Assembly (NCBI GenBank): GCA_027489105.1
Contig: JAIYAJ010000325.1
Location: 1-16,074 of the forward strand
Reading direction: 5' to 3'
Length of the DNA: 16,074 nt
Source of the DNA: Zymomonas sp.
Lineage (GTDB): Bacteria > Pseudomonadota > Alphaproteobacteria > Sphingomonadales > Sphingomonadaceae
Made by a program: the position numbers and the translations under genes
In this document: positions 7,236-16,074 of the stretch, one piece after another
How the letters are laid out: each line of letters starts with the position of its first letter
How positions within the stretch are numbered: position 1 is the first letter of the stretch
The notes under the pieces: generated by a model
Databases searched by the model: none
What the model was told of the DNA's origin: nothing
Seen by the model: the letters and a program-made list of their open reading frames with translations, nothing else

Positions 7236-7868
7236 ATGAAATACGAAGTCGTTCAGGACGATCTCGGCACCCACATTCACTGGGTGCTCGAAGGCGTAAC
7301 CGCCACAATGATCGACTGGTTCTGGAGCAACATGGAAAAGGGCTTCATACTTTGGCATCCCGAGCAACATGAGGCGATGAGCTGGCCAATTCCTCCGATT
7401 CACGGAAACCTTTTGGGCGCGGTTCACAACGCGCCGCAGACCTGGGACGATGGCCGACGTCAGGACCTGTACATTCGCTTCGAGCGGTTCGAGGACTTGC
7501 CTGACGCCGTCCGCGAGGTGATCCACCTCGAGCATGTGATTGTCGTCGCAGGGCTTGGATTCGATGAAGCGTCAATTCAATCCACCGACCCGATGGGTTA
7601 TCGCGTTCATCAGTGGCAGAAGTCCGACGGAGGCGTGATTGGGCATTCGACCGGAATCGGCGCGCGGAAACCCGAAAATCATGAACAGGGAAAGGTCTGG
7701 GCGGCTCATGCTGCGACCGAGATCGGTAATTGGGTTCACTTCCTGCCCGACATCTACCGCCTGTACCGCGTCGTAACGGACACCCGTCGCAACCCGTTCA
7801 CCGACCTGAGCGTCGATGGCAAAGGCCTGAATGCTCGATACCGCTACATAACCTCCCGGCAATCTTAA
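7236..7868 (+). CDS. DAPG/phloretin hydrolase-like protein (short form)
   Basis: A 210-residue soluble protein that I match to the 2,4-diacetylphloroglucinol hydrolase (PhlG) / phloretin hydrolase family by eye. The clues are MIDWFWSNMEKG followed by LWHPEQH (39-45), and an H158-A-A-T-E162 element (HxxxE) leading into NWVHFLPDIY. In PhlG a zinc is held by two His and two Glu, the last pair spaced HxxxE. I cannot place the equivalent of the other Glu with confidence. The protein is shorter than the roughly 270-300 residues of characterised members, so it may be a divergent subfamily. ATG 7236 has AAAGGG nine bases upstream; the TTG at 7230 is too close. Family members cleave the C-C bond of acylphloroglucinols, which would release phloroglucinol for the other enzymes here. 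The family call is moderate. Confidence 0.65.
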   Translation: MKYEVVQDDLGTHIHWVLEGVTATMIDWFWSNMEKGFILWHPEQHEAMSWPIPPIHGNLLGAVHNAPQTWDDGRRQDLYIRFERFEDLPDAVREVIHLEHVIVVAGLGFDEASIQSTDPMGYRVHQWQKSDGGVIGHSTGIGARKPENHEQGKVWAAHAATEIGNWVHFLPDIYRLYRVVTDTRRNPFTDLSVDGKGLNARYRYITSRQS

Positions 7869-7937
7869 CGCCGTGAATTGCGCGGGGACGGTGCGGGCGC
7901 GCTCCAGTCCAGGGGACAAGAAGCCACAAATTGTCCT

Positions 7938-8035
7938 GCTAGAGCATTTTCAAGTTGACCGGATTCGGTCAACGGCTCGGAAAATGCGGCATCAAAAGAC
8001 AAGAGCCTATTCGCCCATCGTGAACACGCTCTAGC
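7938..8035. repeat. 98-bp palindromic extragenic element
   Basis: The element is bounded by 8-bp inverted ends, GCTAGAGC (7938-7945) and GCTCTAGC (8028-8035). Inside are nested inverted repeats: GCATTTTC (7944-7951) with GAAAATGC (7980-7987), enclosing a perfect GTTGACCG-GATT-CGGTCAAC hairpin (7954-7973). The CTAGAGCATTTTC start and the AAAAGACAAGAG stretch after the stem resemble the small palindromic repeats common between genes in alphaproteobacteria; that resemblance is from memory. It is probably a non-autonomous inserted repeat. It lies inside the operon, ending 17 bases before the BKACE ATG. Confidence 0.6.
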
Positions 8036-8052
8036 CCAGTGGAACACGAACT

Positions 8053-8985
8053 ATGAAAAATAAAGTCATTATTACATGTGCGATCACAGGGGGAATCCAC
8101 ACTCCGTCCTTGTCGGATGGCCTTCCTTATACGCCATCGGACATCGCAACTCAGGCCATTGCTGCAGCCAATGCGGGCGCTGCCATCCTTCATCTCCACG
8201 CAAGGGATTCTGAGACAGGCGCACCTACCGGCAATCCTGATGTTTACCGCCAGTTCTTGCCCATAATCCACCAGGGCACAGATGCTGTTATCAACTTGAC
8301 CACTGGCGGTAGTCCCGACATGTCGCCGGAAGATCGACTGGCAGCAGCCCTGACTTTTTCGCCAGAGATGTGCTCTCTCAATATGGGCAGCATGAACTTC
8401 TCTTTTCACGACATGGGAAAGAAGATCACCGAATGGAAATTCGGTTGGGAAAAAGAATATATTGCAAACAGTGAGAGTTTCATATTTCGAAACACATTTG
8501 CCGACATCGCCAAGAACTACAATCTGCTCTCCGAGCACGGTACTCGGTTCGAGCCTGAATGCTATGATATCGGACACCTCTACAACCTCGCCTATTTCGT
8601 CGACAAGGGCATCGCCAAGCCACCATTCTTCATTCAGTCGATCTTCGGCATTCTGGGCGGCATCGGCGGCGATCTCGATAACGTCATCTTCATGAAACGG
8701 ACGGCTGATCGGCTGTTCGGTGACGACTATGTGTGGTCCGTCCTCGGTGCAGGACGTTATCAGATGCCAGTTTGCACGCAGGCTGCGATGCTGGGCGGCA
8801 ACGTGCGTGTCGGACTCGAAGACAGCCTCTTTCTCGAGCGAGGCAAGCTTGCCTCGAGCAATGCAGAGCAAGTGACCAAGATCGTTCGGATCATCAAGGA
8901 GATGGGGCTTGAGCCTGCAACGCCAGAAGAAGCGCGCGCGAGGCTCGGTCTAAAGGGCGCTGATCGTACCAAGATGAACAATTGA
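8053..8985 (+). CDS. Beta-keto acid cleavage enzyme (BKACE, DUF849; candidate triacetate acetoacetate-lyase)
   Basis: A 310-residue TIM-barrel enzyme of the BKACE family (PF05853), whose founding member is 3-keto-5-aminohexanoate cleavage enzyme. It exchanges acetyl-CoA with a beta-keto acid to give acetoacetate and a new acyl-CoA. Zinc ligands are H47 and H49 in ILHLHARD, with E256 in VRVGLEDS; R252 and D257 of the same motif are also conserved. The CAITGGIHTPS opening is typical. The ribosome site is weak (GGAA eleven bases upstream), and the space before it is occupied by the palindromic element. The clostridial phloroglucinol pathway ends with a BKACE that converts triacetate and acetyl-CoA to acetoacetyl-CoA and acetoacetate. 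With the preceding genes that role fits well, but the substrate group of this protein is inferred. Confidence 0.93.
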   Translation: MKNKVIITCAITGGIHTPSLSDGLPYTPSDIATQAIAAANAGAAILHLHARDSETGAPTGNPDVYRQFLPIIHQGTDAVINLTTGGSPDMSPEDRLAAALTFSPEMCSLNMGSMNFSFHDMGKKITEWKFGWEKEYIANSESFIFRNTFADIAKNYNLLSEHGTRFEPECYDIGHLYNLAYFVDKGIAKPPFFIQSIFGILGGIGGDLDNVIFMKRTADRLFGDDYVWSVLGAGRYQMPVCTQAAMLGGNVRVGLEDSLFLERGKLASSNAEQVTKIVRIIKEMGLEPATPEEARARLGLKGADRTKMNN

Positions 8986-9606
8986 GGCCTTACTTCTAAC
9001 TACATGGAGTAGATTGATGGAATCGCTCAAATTGTTCCATATTCCTGGGGCCTGTTAGAGAGTAACCTTGACTGCTTTGTAACACATGACCTGCTCCCCG
9101 GAAATCATGCCATTGACAAGTCAGATCGTCAGATGGAGACGAGCGGATGCAGCGCGGGGCATGCCTCAGTAAGACCGTACTCAAATCGGGGAGGAGAGGT
9201 CTGATACTGAAGCAGGCCAGGGATTCCAAATTCGTTCGACCTTCCCAACCGACTCGCAAGACTATTCAGCGCCATGCCAGTCGCCCCGAGCATCGCGTCA
9301 AGCCGGCGTAACCGCATCAACGAGCATGCGACGACCGACCAGTTCCAACAGCTCCCCACGCCCTCGACCGAAGGTTCAGTGATCGGTGACCCGGGCGAGC
9401 ACCACAATCGGCTCTTCCATGGTTGGCTAACGTCGACTTTCGCTGACGGGCGCTCCCACAAGGCATTATCCTGTCAGGCCTGCCAGGCTGAGCACCGATC
9501 CAGGTGTTTCTTCCCGAGGTGTTGGAGGTACGGGCAAGCTTGAATCGGTCTGGGTCTTCTGTCCAGATGCGCGCGACATGTTCTTAGGACATGGTCACTG
9601 GAATCT
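8986..9606. other. Junction without an intact gene
   Basis: 621 bp between the BKACE stop and the TetR stop. I see no convincing intact gene, no transposase and no tRNA. It holds a decayed HxlR-like reading frame on the minus strand (about 9129-9461). Only weak hairpins are present, for example CATGT/ACATG at about 9580-9596 downstream of TetR. Base composition rises from about 43% GC (9001-9060) to 60-67% GC (from 9121 on), so the stretch looks like the seam between two blocks. Confidence 0.6.
9129..9461 (-). pseudogene. Degenerate HxlR-family regulator relic
   Basis: The 110-codon minus-strand frame carries recognisable HxlR-type winged-helix features: a CSPGSPITEPSVEGVG stretch aligning with the usual C-P-I-x-R-A-L-E-x-x-G start, then RRLDAMLGATGMALNSLASR like the helix-turn-helix, and YQTSPPRFEYGLTE, the wing. 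Conserved positions are broken: there is no DRW after the N-terminal Gly, GIPGLLQY stands in place of the usual GILERRxY, and EACPALHP stands for EKGRALxP. The only start is a TTG without a ribosome site, and the protein ends at the wing. I read it as a decayed gene rather than a working regulator. HxlR recognition is by eye; chance resemblance is possible but the wing match is good. Confidence 0.42.
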
Positions 9607-10251
9607 TCAAGCTGCGGCATCCGGGCCTGGAAACGGCCCTCGCAAATCCAGCCCCTTCAACAGAAGCTCGACGATCTCCGCCGCGAGCCTTTCGGGGCTC
9701 TCGGTCCCGTCCGGCTTGTACCAGCGCGCGGGCCAGTTGATCGCGCCGGCCACCGTGAAGGCGGCGATCTTGACGTCGACGGGCGCGATCGATCCGTCCT
9801 CGACCGCCTGCGCGATCAGGCCGCGCAATTCGCGGTCGATGTCGCGCTTCATCGCGCGATAGCGGGGCAGGCTTTCTGCCGACAGCGCCTCCTCGCCGGT
9901 CCGGATCACGCAGCGGCCGAAGTCGTTCATGTTGATCTCGGCATAGCGTCGCAGGAATTTTGCGAGGCGGTCGCGCCCCGTCCCCGGTTCCGCGCGGGCC
10001 TGTGCCGCAGCCTCAAGCAATTGTTCGAGCCCGATCGTCAGGCACTCCAGCAGCACCTGATCCTTGCTCGACAGATAATGATAGATGGTGCGCTTGGACA
10101 CGCCCAGGCTCGCCGCGACATCGTCGAGCGAGGTCGCGAAGAATCCCTTCTCGTTGAACATCCGCACTGCGGCCCTGAGGACCGCGGAGCGCTTCGCCGC
10201 GCGGTCGGCCAGCCTCTGCTCTGCCGAACGAAAAGGGGTCACGTCTTCCAT
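9607..10251 (-). CDS. TetR-family transcriptional regulator
   Basis: A 214-residue regulator with an N-terminal TetR DNA-binding domain (about residues 20-66; HTH SLDDVAASLGVSKRTIYHYL at 41-60, followed by SSKDQVL) and a helical ligand-binding domain to the C-terminus. I choose ATG 10251 (MEDVTPFRS). A GTG at 10293 would add 14 residues, but it lies inside the candidate operator and lacks a ribosome site. It is divergent from the SDR-led beta-oxidation operon, so it most likely represses that operon and itself, with an acyl-CoA or aromatic acyl-CoA pathway intermediate as inducer. The latter is inferred from similar TetR/CoA-pathway pairs. The high GC matches the operon it faces and differs from the block to its left. 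Confidence 0.92.
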   Translation of the reverse strand: MEDVTPFRSAEQRLADRAAKRSAVLRAAVRMFNEKGFFATSLDDVAASLGVSKRTIYHYLSSKDQVLLECLTIGLEQLLEAAAQARAEPGTGRDRLAKFLRRYAEINMNDFGRCVIRTGEEALSAESLPRYRAMKRDIDRELRGLIAQAVEDGSIAPVDVKIAAFTVAGAINWPARWYKPDGTESPERLAAEIVELLLKGLDLRGPFPGPDAAA

Positions 10252-10262
10252 GCGGGGGCTGA

Positions 10263-10320
10263 TTGACACCAAACCCGAAGATGCGCAATACACTCACGAG
10301 TGCATATTAATCTCATGAGT
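10263..10320. promoter_or_regulatory. Candidate promoter and TetR operators of the beta-oxidation operon
   Basis: A perfect TTGACA (10263-10268) could be a plus-strand -35; the matching -10 (CAATAC, 10286-10291) is poor. Two similar near-palindromes follow: CTCACGAGT (10293-10301) and CTCATGAGT (10312-10320), 19 bp apart. The first sits in the wider CACTC-AC-GAGTG repeat. They lie between the TetR ATG and the SDR ATG, which fits a shared operator. No other copy was sought by computation. Confidence 0.38.
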
Positions 10321-10337
10321 TTTATCGGGAGCTGGGC

Positions 10338-11105
10338 ATGGACGTTCGGGGTATCGCCACAATCGTGACCGGGGGCGCCTCCGGGCTCGGCGGAGCGACC
10401 GCCGAACGGCTTGCCGCTGCAGGCGCCAAGGTCACCATCTTCGATCTCAATCATGATCTGGCCCGCAGCCGTGCGGCCGCCATCGGCGGCCACTTCGCCG
10501 CAATCGACATCACCGACGAAAAGGCCGTCGAGGATGCGATCGCCGAGGCCGAAGGCCTGCATGGCAAGGCGCGAATCCTGGTCAACTGCGCCGGCATCGG
10601 GCCGCCCGCGAAGGTGATCGGCCGCGACGGGTCGGCGCTGCCGTTGCCCGACTTCGCGAAGATCGTCACGGTCAACCTGATCGGCAGCTTCAACACCCTG
10701 TCGAAGTTCGCGGCCCGCATCCACGACGCCGATCCGATCGGCCCGGATGGCGAGCGCGGCGTGATCGTCAACACCGCCTCGGTCGCGGCCTATGACGGAC
10801 AGATCGGCCAGGCCGCCTATGCCGCATCGAAAGGCGGCATCGTCGGCATGACCCTGCCGATCGCGCGCGAGTTCGCCCGCTATGGCATCCGCGTGATGAC
10901 GGTCGCGCCGGGTATCTTCTGGACCCCGCTCCTCGCGACTCTGCCGCAGGAGGCACAGGATTCGCTCGGCCGGCAGGTGCCCTTCCCCAGCCGCCTCGGC
11001 CAGCCGGCCGAGTTCGCGCAGCTGGTCGAAAGCATCGTCCAGAACCCCATGCTCAACGGCGAGACGATCCGCCTCGATGGCGCGATCCGGATGGCCCCGC
11101 GATGA
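10338..11105 (+). CDS. SDR-family 3-hydroxyacyl-CoA dehydrogenase (HSD10-like)
   Basis: A 255-residue classical SDR resembling the HSD10/FadB2x type that oxidises 3-hydroxyacyl-CoA to 3-ketoacyl-CoA with NAD. It has TGGASGLG (11-18), Asp36 at the end of strand two (NAD preference), NCAG (83-86), Ser148 and Y161-A-A-S-K165. The extended region with DPIGPDGERGVIVNTASVAA and the IRLDGAIRM C-terminus are characteristic of this subgroup. GGGAG lies six bases before the ATG. It leads the operon under the divergent TetR gene and overlaps the next gene by four bases (ATGA at 11102-11105). In the operon it supplies the dehydrogenase step of beta-oxidation between hydratase and thiolase. The acyl group is unknown. 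Confidence 0.92.
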   Translation: MDVRGIATIVTGGASGLGGATAERLAAAGAKVTIFDLNHDLARSRAAAIGGHFAAIDITDEKAVEDAIAEAEGLHGKARILVNCAGIGPPAKVIGRDGSALPLPDFAKIVTVNLIGSFNTLSKFAARIHDADPIGPDGERGVIVNTASVAAYDGQIGQAAYAASKGGIVGMTLPIAREFARYGIRVMTVAPGIFWTPLLATLPQEAQDSLGRQVPFPSRLGQPAEFAQLVESIVQNPMLNGETIRLDGAIRMAPR

Positions 11106-11893
11106 GCGAAGGTGGCTCCGTCCGTCTGTCGATCGCCGACGGCATCGCGCGGGTCACGCTGAACCGGCCCGAAGCCGGCAATGCGGTCGACATGGACATG
11201 GCCCAGGCCCTGCTCGACGTGGCGATCCGGTGCGAGCAGGACGACGCGATAAGATGCGTGTTGCTGTCCGGCGAAGGCCGACTGTTCTGCGCGGGCGGGG
11301 ATCTCAGCGCCTTTCGCGCGGCCGGCGACAAGGTGGACGCGTTTCTCGAGGAGCTCGCGACCACGCTTCACGCCGCGATCGAACGCTTCGCCCGCATGGC
11401 AAAGCCGCTGCTCGTCCTCGTCAACGGCCCGGCGGCCGGTGCGGGGCTGAGCCTCGCCATTGCTGGCGATGTGGTGCTGTGCGCGCGATCAGCGCATTTC
11501 ACCGCCGCTTACGGCGCGCTCGGACTGACGCCCGATGGCGGGATGAGCTGGATGCTCCCCCGCCTCGTCGGTCTCCGCAAGGCGCAAGAGATCATCCTGA
11601 CCAACAGGCGAGTGGGCGCAGACGAGGCCGAGCGCATCGGCCTCGTCACCCGGATGGTCGACGACGAACGGCTCGGTGAGGAAGGTCTTGCGATGGCCAG
11701 GGCGCTGACAGACGGCCCCCGCGCCGCTCTCGGCGCCGCCCGCGCCCTGCTGCGCGACAGCTTCCAGACCGACCTGAAATCCCAGCTGGCCAGCGAGGCG
11801 CGCACGATCGCCCAGGCCGGCGGCTCGGCTGAATGTCGCGAGGGGCTTGCCGCCTACATCGCCAAACGCACCCCAGACTTCAAAGGAGCATGA
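11102..11893 (+). CDS. Enoyl-CoA hydratase/isomerase family protein, PaaG-like
   Basis: A 263-residue crotonase-fold enzyme. The CoA and oxyanion-hole segments are present (FCAGGDL at 62-68; NGPAAGAG at 108-115). Neither catalytic glutamate of true hydratases is there: the Glu144 position (rat numbering) is S117 in GAGLSLAIAGD, and the Glu164 position is Y137. Instead D145 sits in LTPDGG, the arrangement of PaaG-type isomerases, where this Asp is catalytic. An enoyl-CoA or oxepin-type isomerisation, rather than hydration, is therefore likely. It is coupled to the SDR upstream by an ATGA overlap, and its last codons carry the ribosome site of the thiolase. The operon also contains a genuine hydratase, so the two crotonases probably have separate steps. 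Confidence 0.88.
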   Translation: MSEGGSVRLSIADGIARVTLNRPEAGNAVDMDMAQALLDVAIRCEQDDAIRCVLLSGEGRLFCAGGDLSAFRAAGDKVDAFLEELATTLHAAIERFARMAKPLLVLVNGPAAGAGLSLAIAGDVVLCARSAHFTAAYGALGLTPDGGMSWMLPRLVGLRKAQEIILTNRRVGADEAERIGLVTRMVDDERLGEEGLAMARALTDGPRAALGAARALLRDSFQTDLKSQLASEARTIAQAGGSAECREGLAAYIAKRTPDFKGA

Positions 11894-11895
11894 CC

Positions 11896-14809
<2,914 letters not shown>

Positions 14810-14830
14810 GCGCAGCCCCGGCGACGAGGC

Positions 14831-16074
14831 TCAGGCGGCGTTCGCGTCCCTGAGCTCGTCGATCAGCCGCCGCTTCATCATCTTGCCGGTCGCCTCGCGC
14901 GGGAGTTCGGTGCGGAACAGGAACTGGCGCGGGGTCTTCACCCCGCCCAGCTCCTCGCGTGCGAAGCGGGTCAGCTCAGCCGTCAACGCCGCAGGATCGG
15001 CAGCGACATCCGCCGGCTGGACGACGGCGACGACCCGCTCGCCCATTTCCTCATCGGGCAGACCGATCACCGCGACATCGGCGACCGCCGGATGCATCGC
15101 CAGGCGGTTCTCGATCTCCTGCGGATAGATGTTCACCCCACCCGAGATGATCATGAAGCTCTTGCGGTCGGTAAGGTAGAGATAGCCGTCCTCGTCGACA
15201 TGGCCGATATCGCCGAGCGTCGCCCAGCCCTGCGGGCTGTGCGCCTGCGCGGTCTTGGCCGGGTCCTTGTGGTAGGAGAAAGCGGGGCCGTCGGAGAAAT
15301 AGACCCCGCCGGTCTCGCCGGACGGCAATTCGGTCCCGTCCTCATCGAGGATGTGGATTTTGCCGAGCACCGCGCGGCCGACCGAACCAGGCTTCGCCAG
15401 CCACTCCTCTGCCGATAGCGCAGTGATGCCGCAACATTCGGTGCCCGAGTAATATTCGTGAACGATCGGCCCCCACCAGTCGATCATCGCCTGCTTGACC
15501 GGTGCGGGACAAGGGGCAGCGGCATGAACCACCGCGCGCAGCGACGACAGGTCATGGCCGTTTCGCACGGCATCGGGCAGCCGCAGCAGCCGGACAAAAT
15601 GCGTCGGGACCCAGGTCGCATGCGTCACCCGGTAGCGTTCGATCAGCCGAAGCGCCGCCTCCGGATCGAACTTCTCCATGACGACCACGCAGCCCCCCAG
15701 CCGATGGATCGTCATCGCCCAGCGCAGCGGTGCCGCATGATAGAGCGGCGAGGTCGAGAGATAGACGCACGCCTCGTCCATGCCATAAAGCGTGGTGCCC
15801 ATCCCCATCAGCGGCGTCGGGGCGTCGATCGCTCCCTCGGGCAGCTCCGGCTTGACCCCCTTGGGCCGACCGGTGGTGCCTGAGGAATAGAGCATGTCGG
15901 TGCCGGCACTCTCGTCAGCGACCGGGGTCGACGGCAGACCGGCGCAGGCCTCGCGCCAGGACGCGATCCCCAAAGCCGGCTGGTCGAACAGGAAAGGCTG
16001 CAGATCGACCATCTCGTCGCGCAGCTCCGCGACCACCGGCGCGAGACGATCCGAGGCGATCAGCAGCCGCGCGC
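14831..16074 (-). CDS. AMP-dependent acyl-CoA synthetase, N-terminus outside window
   Basis: An adenylate-forming acid:CoA ligase that activates a carboxylic acid through an acyl-AMP. The frame stays open to the right edge, so the N-terminal part of the family's usual 500-550 residues is missing; the internal GTG at 16036 is not the start. Visible motifs in order are the P-loop LYSSGTTGRPKGVK, YYSGTE, the TLGDIGHVDEDGYLYLTDR region with the hinge after it, SGGVNIYPQEIE, and the C-terminal PREATGKMMKRR carrying the catalytic Lys. It converges on the beta-oxidation operon and shares its high GC. It probably activates the acid that the operon then degrades. FadD- and crotonobetaine-ligase-like enzymes share these motifs, so chain length and substrate remain open. 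Confidence 0.93.
   Translation of the reverse strand, partial: ARLLIASDRLAPVVAELRDEMVDLQPFLFDQPALGIASWREACAGLPSTPVADESAGTDMLYSSGTTGRPKGVKPELPEGAIDAPTPLMGMGTTLYGMDEACVYLSTSPLYHAAPLRWAMTIHRLGGCVVVMEKFDPEAALRLIERYRVTHATWVPTHFVRLLRLPDAVRNGHDLSSLRAVVHAAAPCPAPVKQAMIDWWGPIVHEYYSGTECCGITALSAEEWLAKPGSVGRAVLGKIHILDEDGTELPSGETGGVYFSDGPAFSYHKDPAKTAQAHSPQGWATLGDIGHVDEDGYLYLTDRKSFMIISGGVNIYPQEIENRLAMHPAVADVAVIGLPDEEMGERVVAVVQPADVAADPAALTAELTRFAREELGGVKTPRQFLFRTELPREATGKMMKRRLIDELRDANAA

Noticed and set aside
7969..8871. Minus-strand 300-codon frame opposite the BKACE gene
   Set aside because: It begins inside the BKACE coding region and ends in the palindromic element; the plus strand has all BKACE motifs.
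5083..8985. L-carnitine degradation as the function of the dehydrogenase-BKACE pair
   Set aside because: The pair alone would fit, but it leaves the cyclase, SDR and DAPG-hydrolase-like genes unexplained, and no glycine betaine genes are present. Kept only as an alternative.
9274..9543. Plus-strand 89-codon frame in the junction
   Set aside because: No ribosome site and no recognisable domain. The opposite strand shows the HxlR-like pattern, so this is most likely its shadow. I first suspected a transposase fragment but found no DDE or integrase motif.

Overview
The window looks like an alphaproteobacterium, most likely a sphingomonad. The grounds are the large TonB-dependent receptor beside a catabolic cluster, the mix of IclR, SDR, BKACE and enoyl-CoA hydratase families, a palindromic extragenic element of alphaproteobacterial type, and the high GC of the right half. 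The genus cannot be fixed from the sequence alone.

Left block (1 to about 9000, GC mostly 40-55% in the lines I counted). It opens with the 3' part of a TonB-dependent outer-membrane receptor, closed by a strong terminator hairpin. An IclR-family regulator converges on it. The regulator is divergent, across a 284-bp intergenic region with inverted repeats, from a seven-gene plus-strand cluster: cyclase-family hydrolase, small cupin, NADP(H)-type SDR, 3-hydroxyacyl-CoA-dehydrogenase-family enzyme, MFS transporter, a protein resembling DAPG/phloretin hydrolase, and a beta-keto acid cleavage enzyme (BKACE, DUF849). Four of these families are those of the reductive phloroglucinol pathway known from anaerobic clostridia: SDR reductase, cyclase-family dihydrophloroglucinol cyclohydrolase, 3-hydroxy-5-oxohexanoate dehydrogenase, and BKACE-type triacetate acetoacetate-lyase. 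A DAPG/phloretin-hydrolase-like C-C hydrolase would supply phloroglucinol from acylphloroglucinols. My main hypothesis is therefore an (acyl)phloroglucinol uptake and reductive ring-opening cluster in what looks like an aerobic proteobacterium. It rests on gene families and synteny, not on tested activity.

Junction (8986-9606). This 621-bp stretch has no convincing intact gene. It carries a degenerate HxlR-type regulator relic on the minus strand and marks a change in base composition.

Right block (about 9600 to 16074, GC about 67-73% in counted lines). A TetR regulator is divergent from a tightly overlapping operon: HSD10-like SDR, PaaG-like enoyl-CoA isomerase/hydratase, thiolase, nitronate-monooxygenase-family flavoprotein, and an enoyl-CoA hydratase with both catalytic glutamates. 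A convergent acyl-CoA synthetase runs off the right edge. Together they form a CoA-thioester beta-oxidation module for an unknown acid. Composition and regulation suggest a history separate from the left block.
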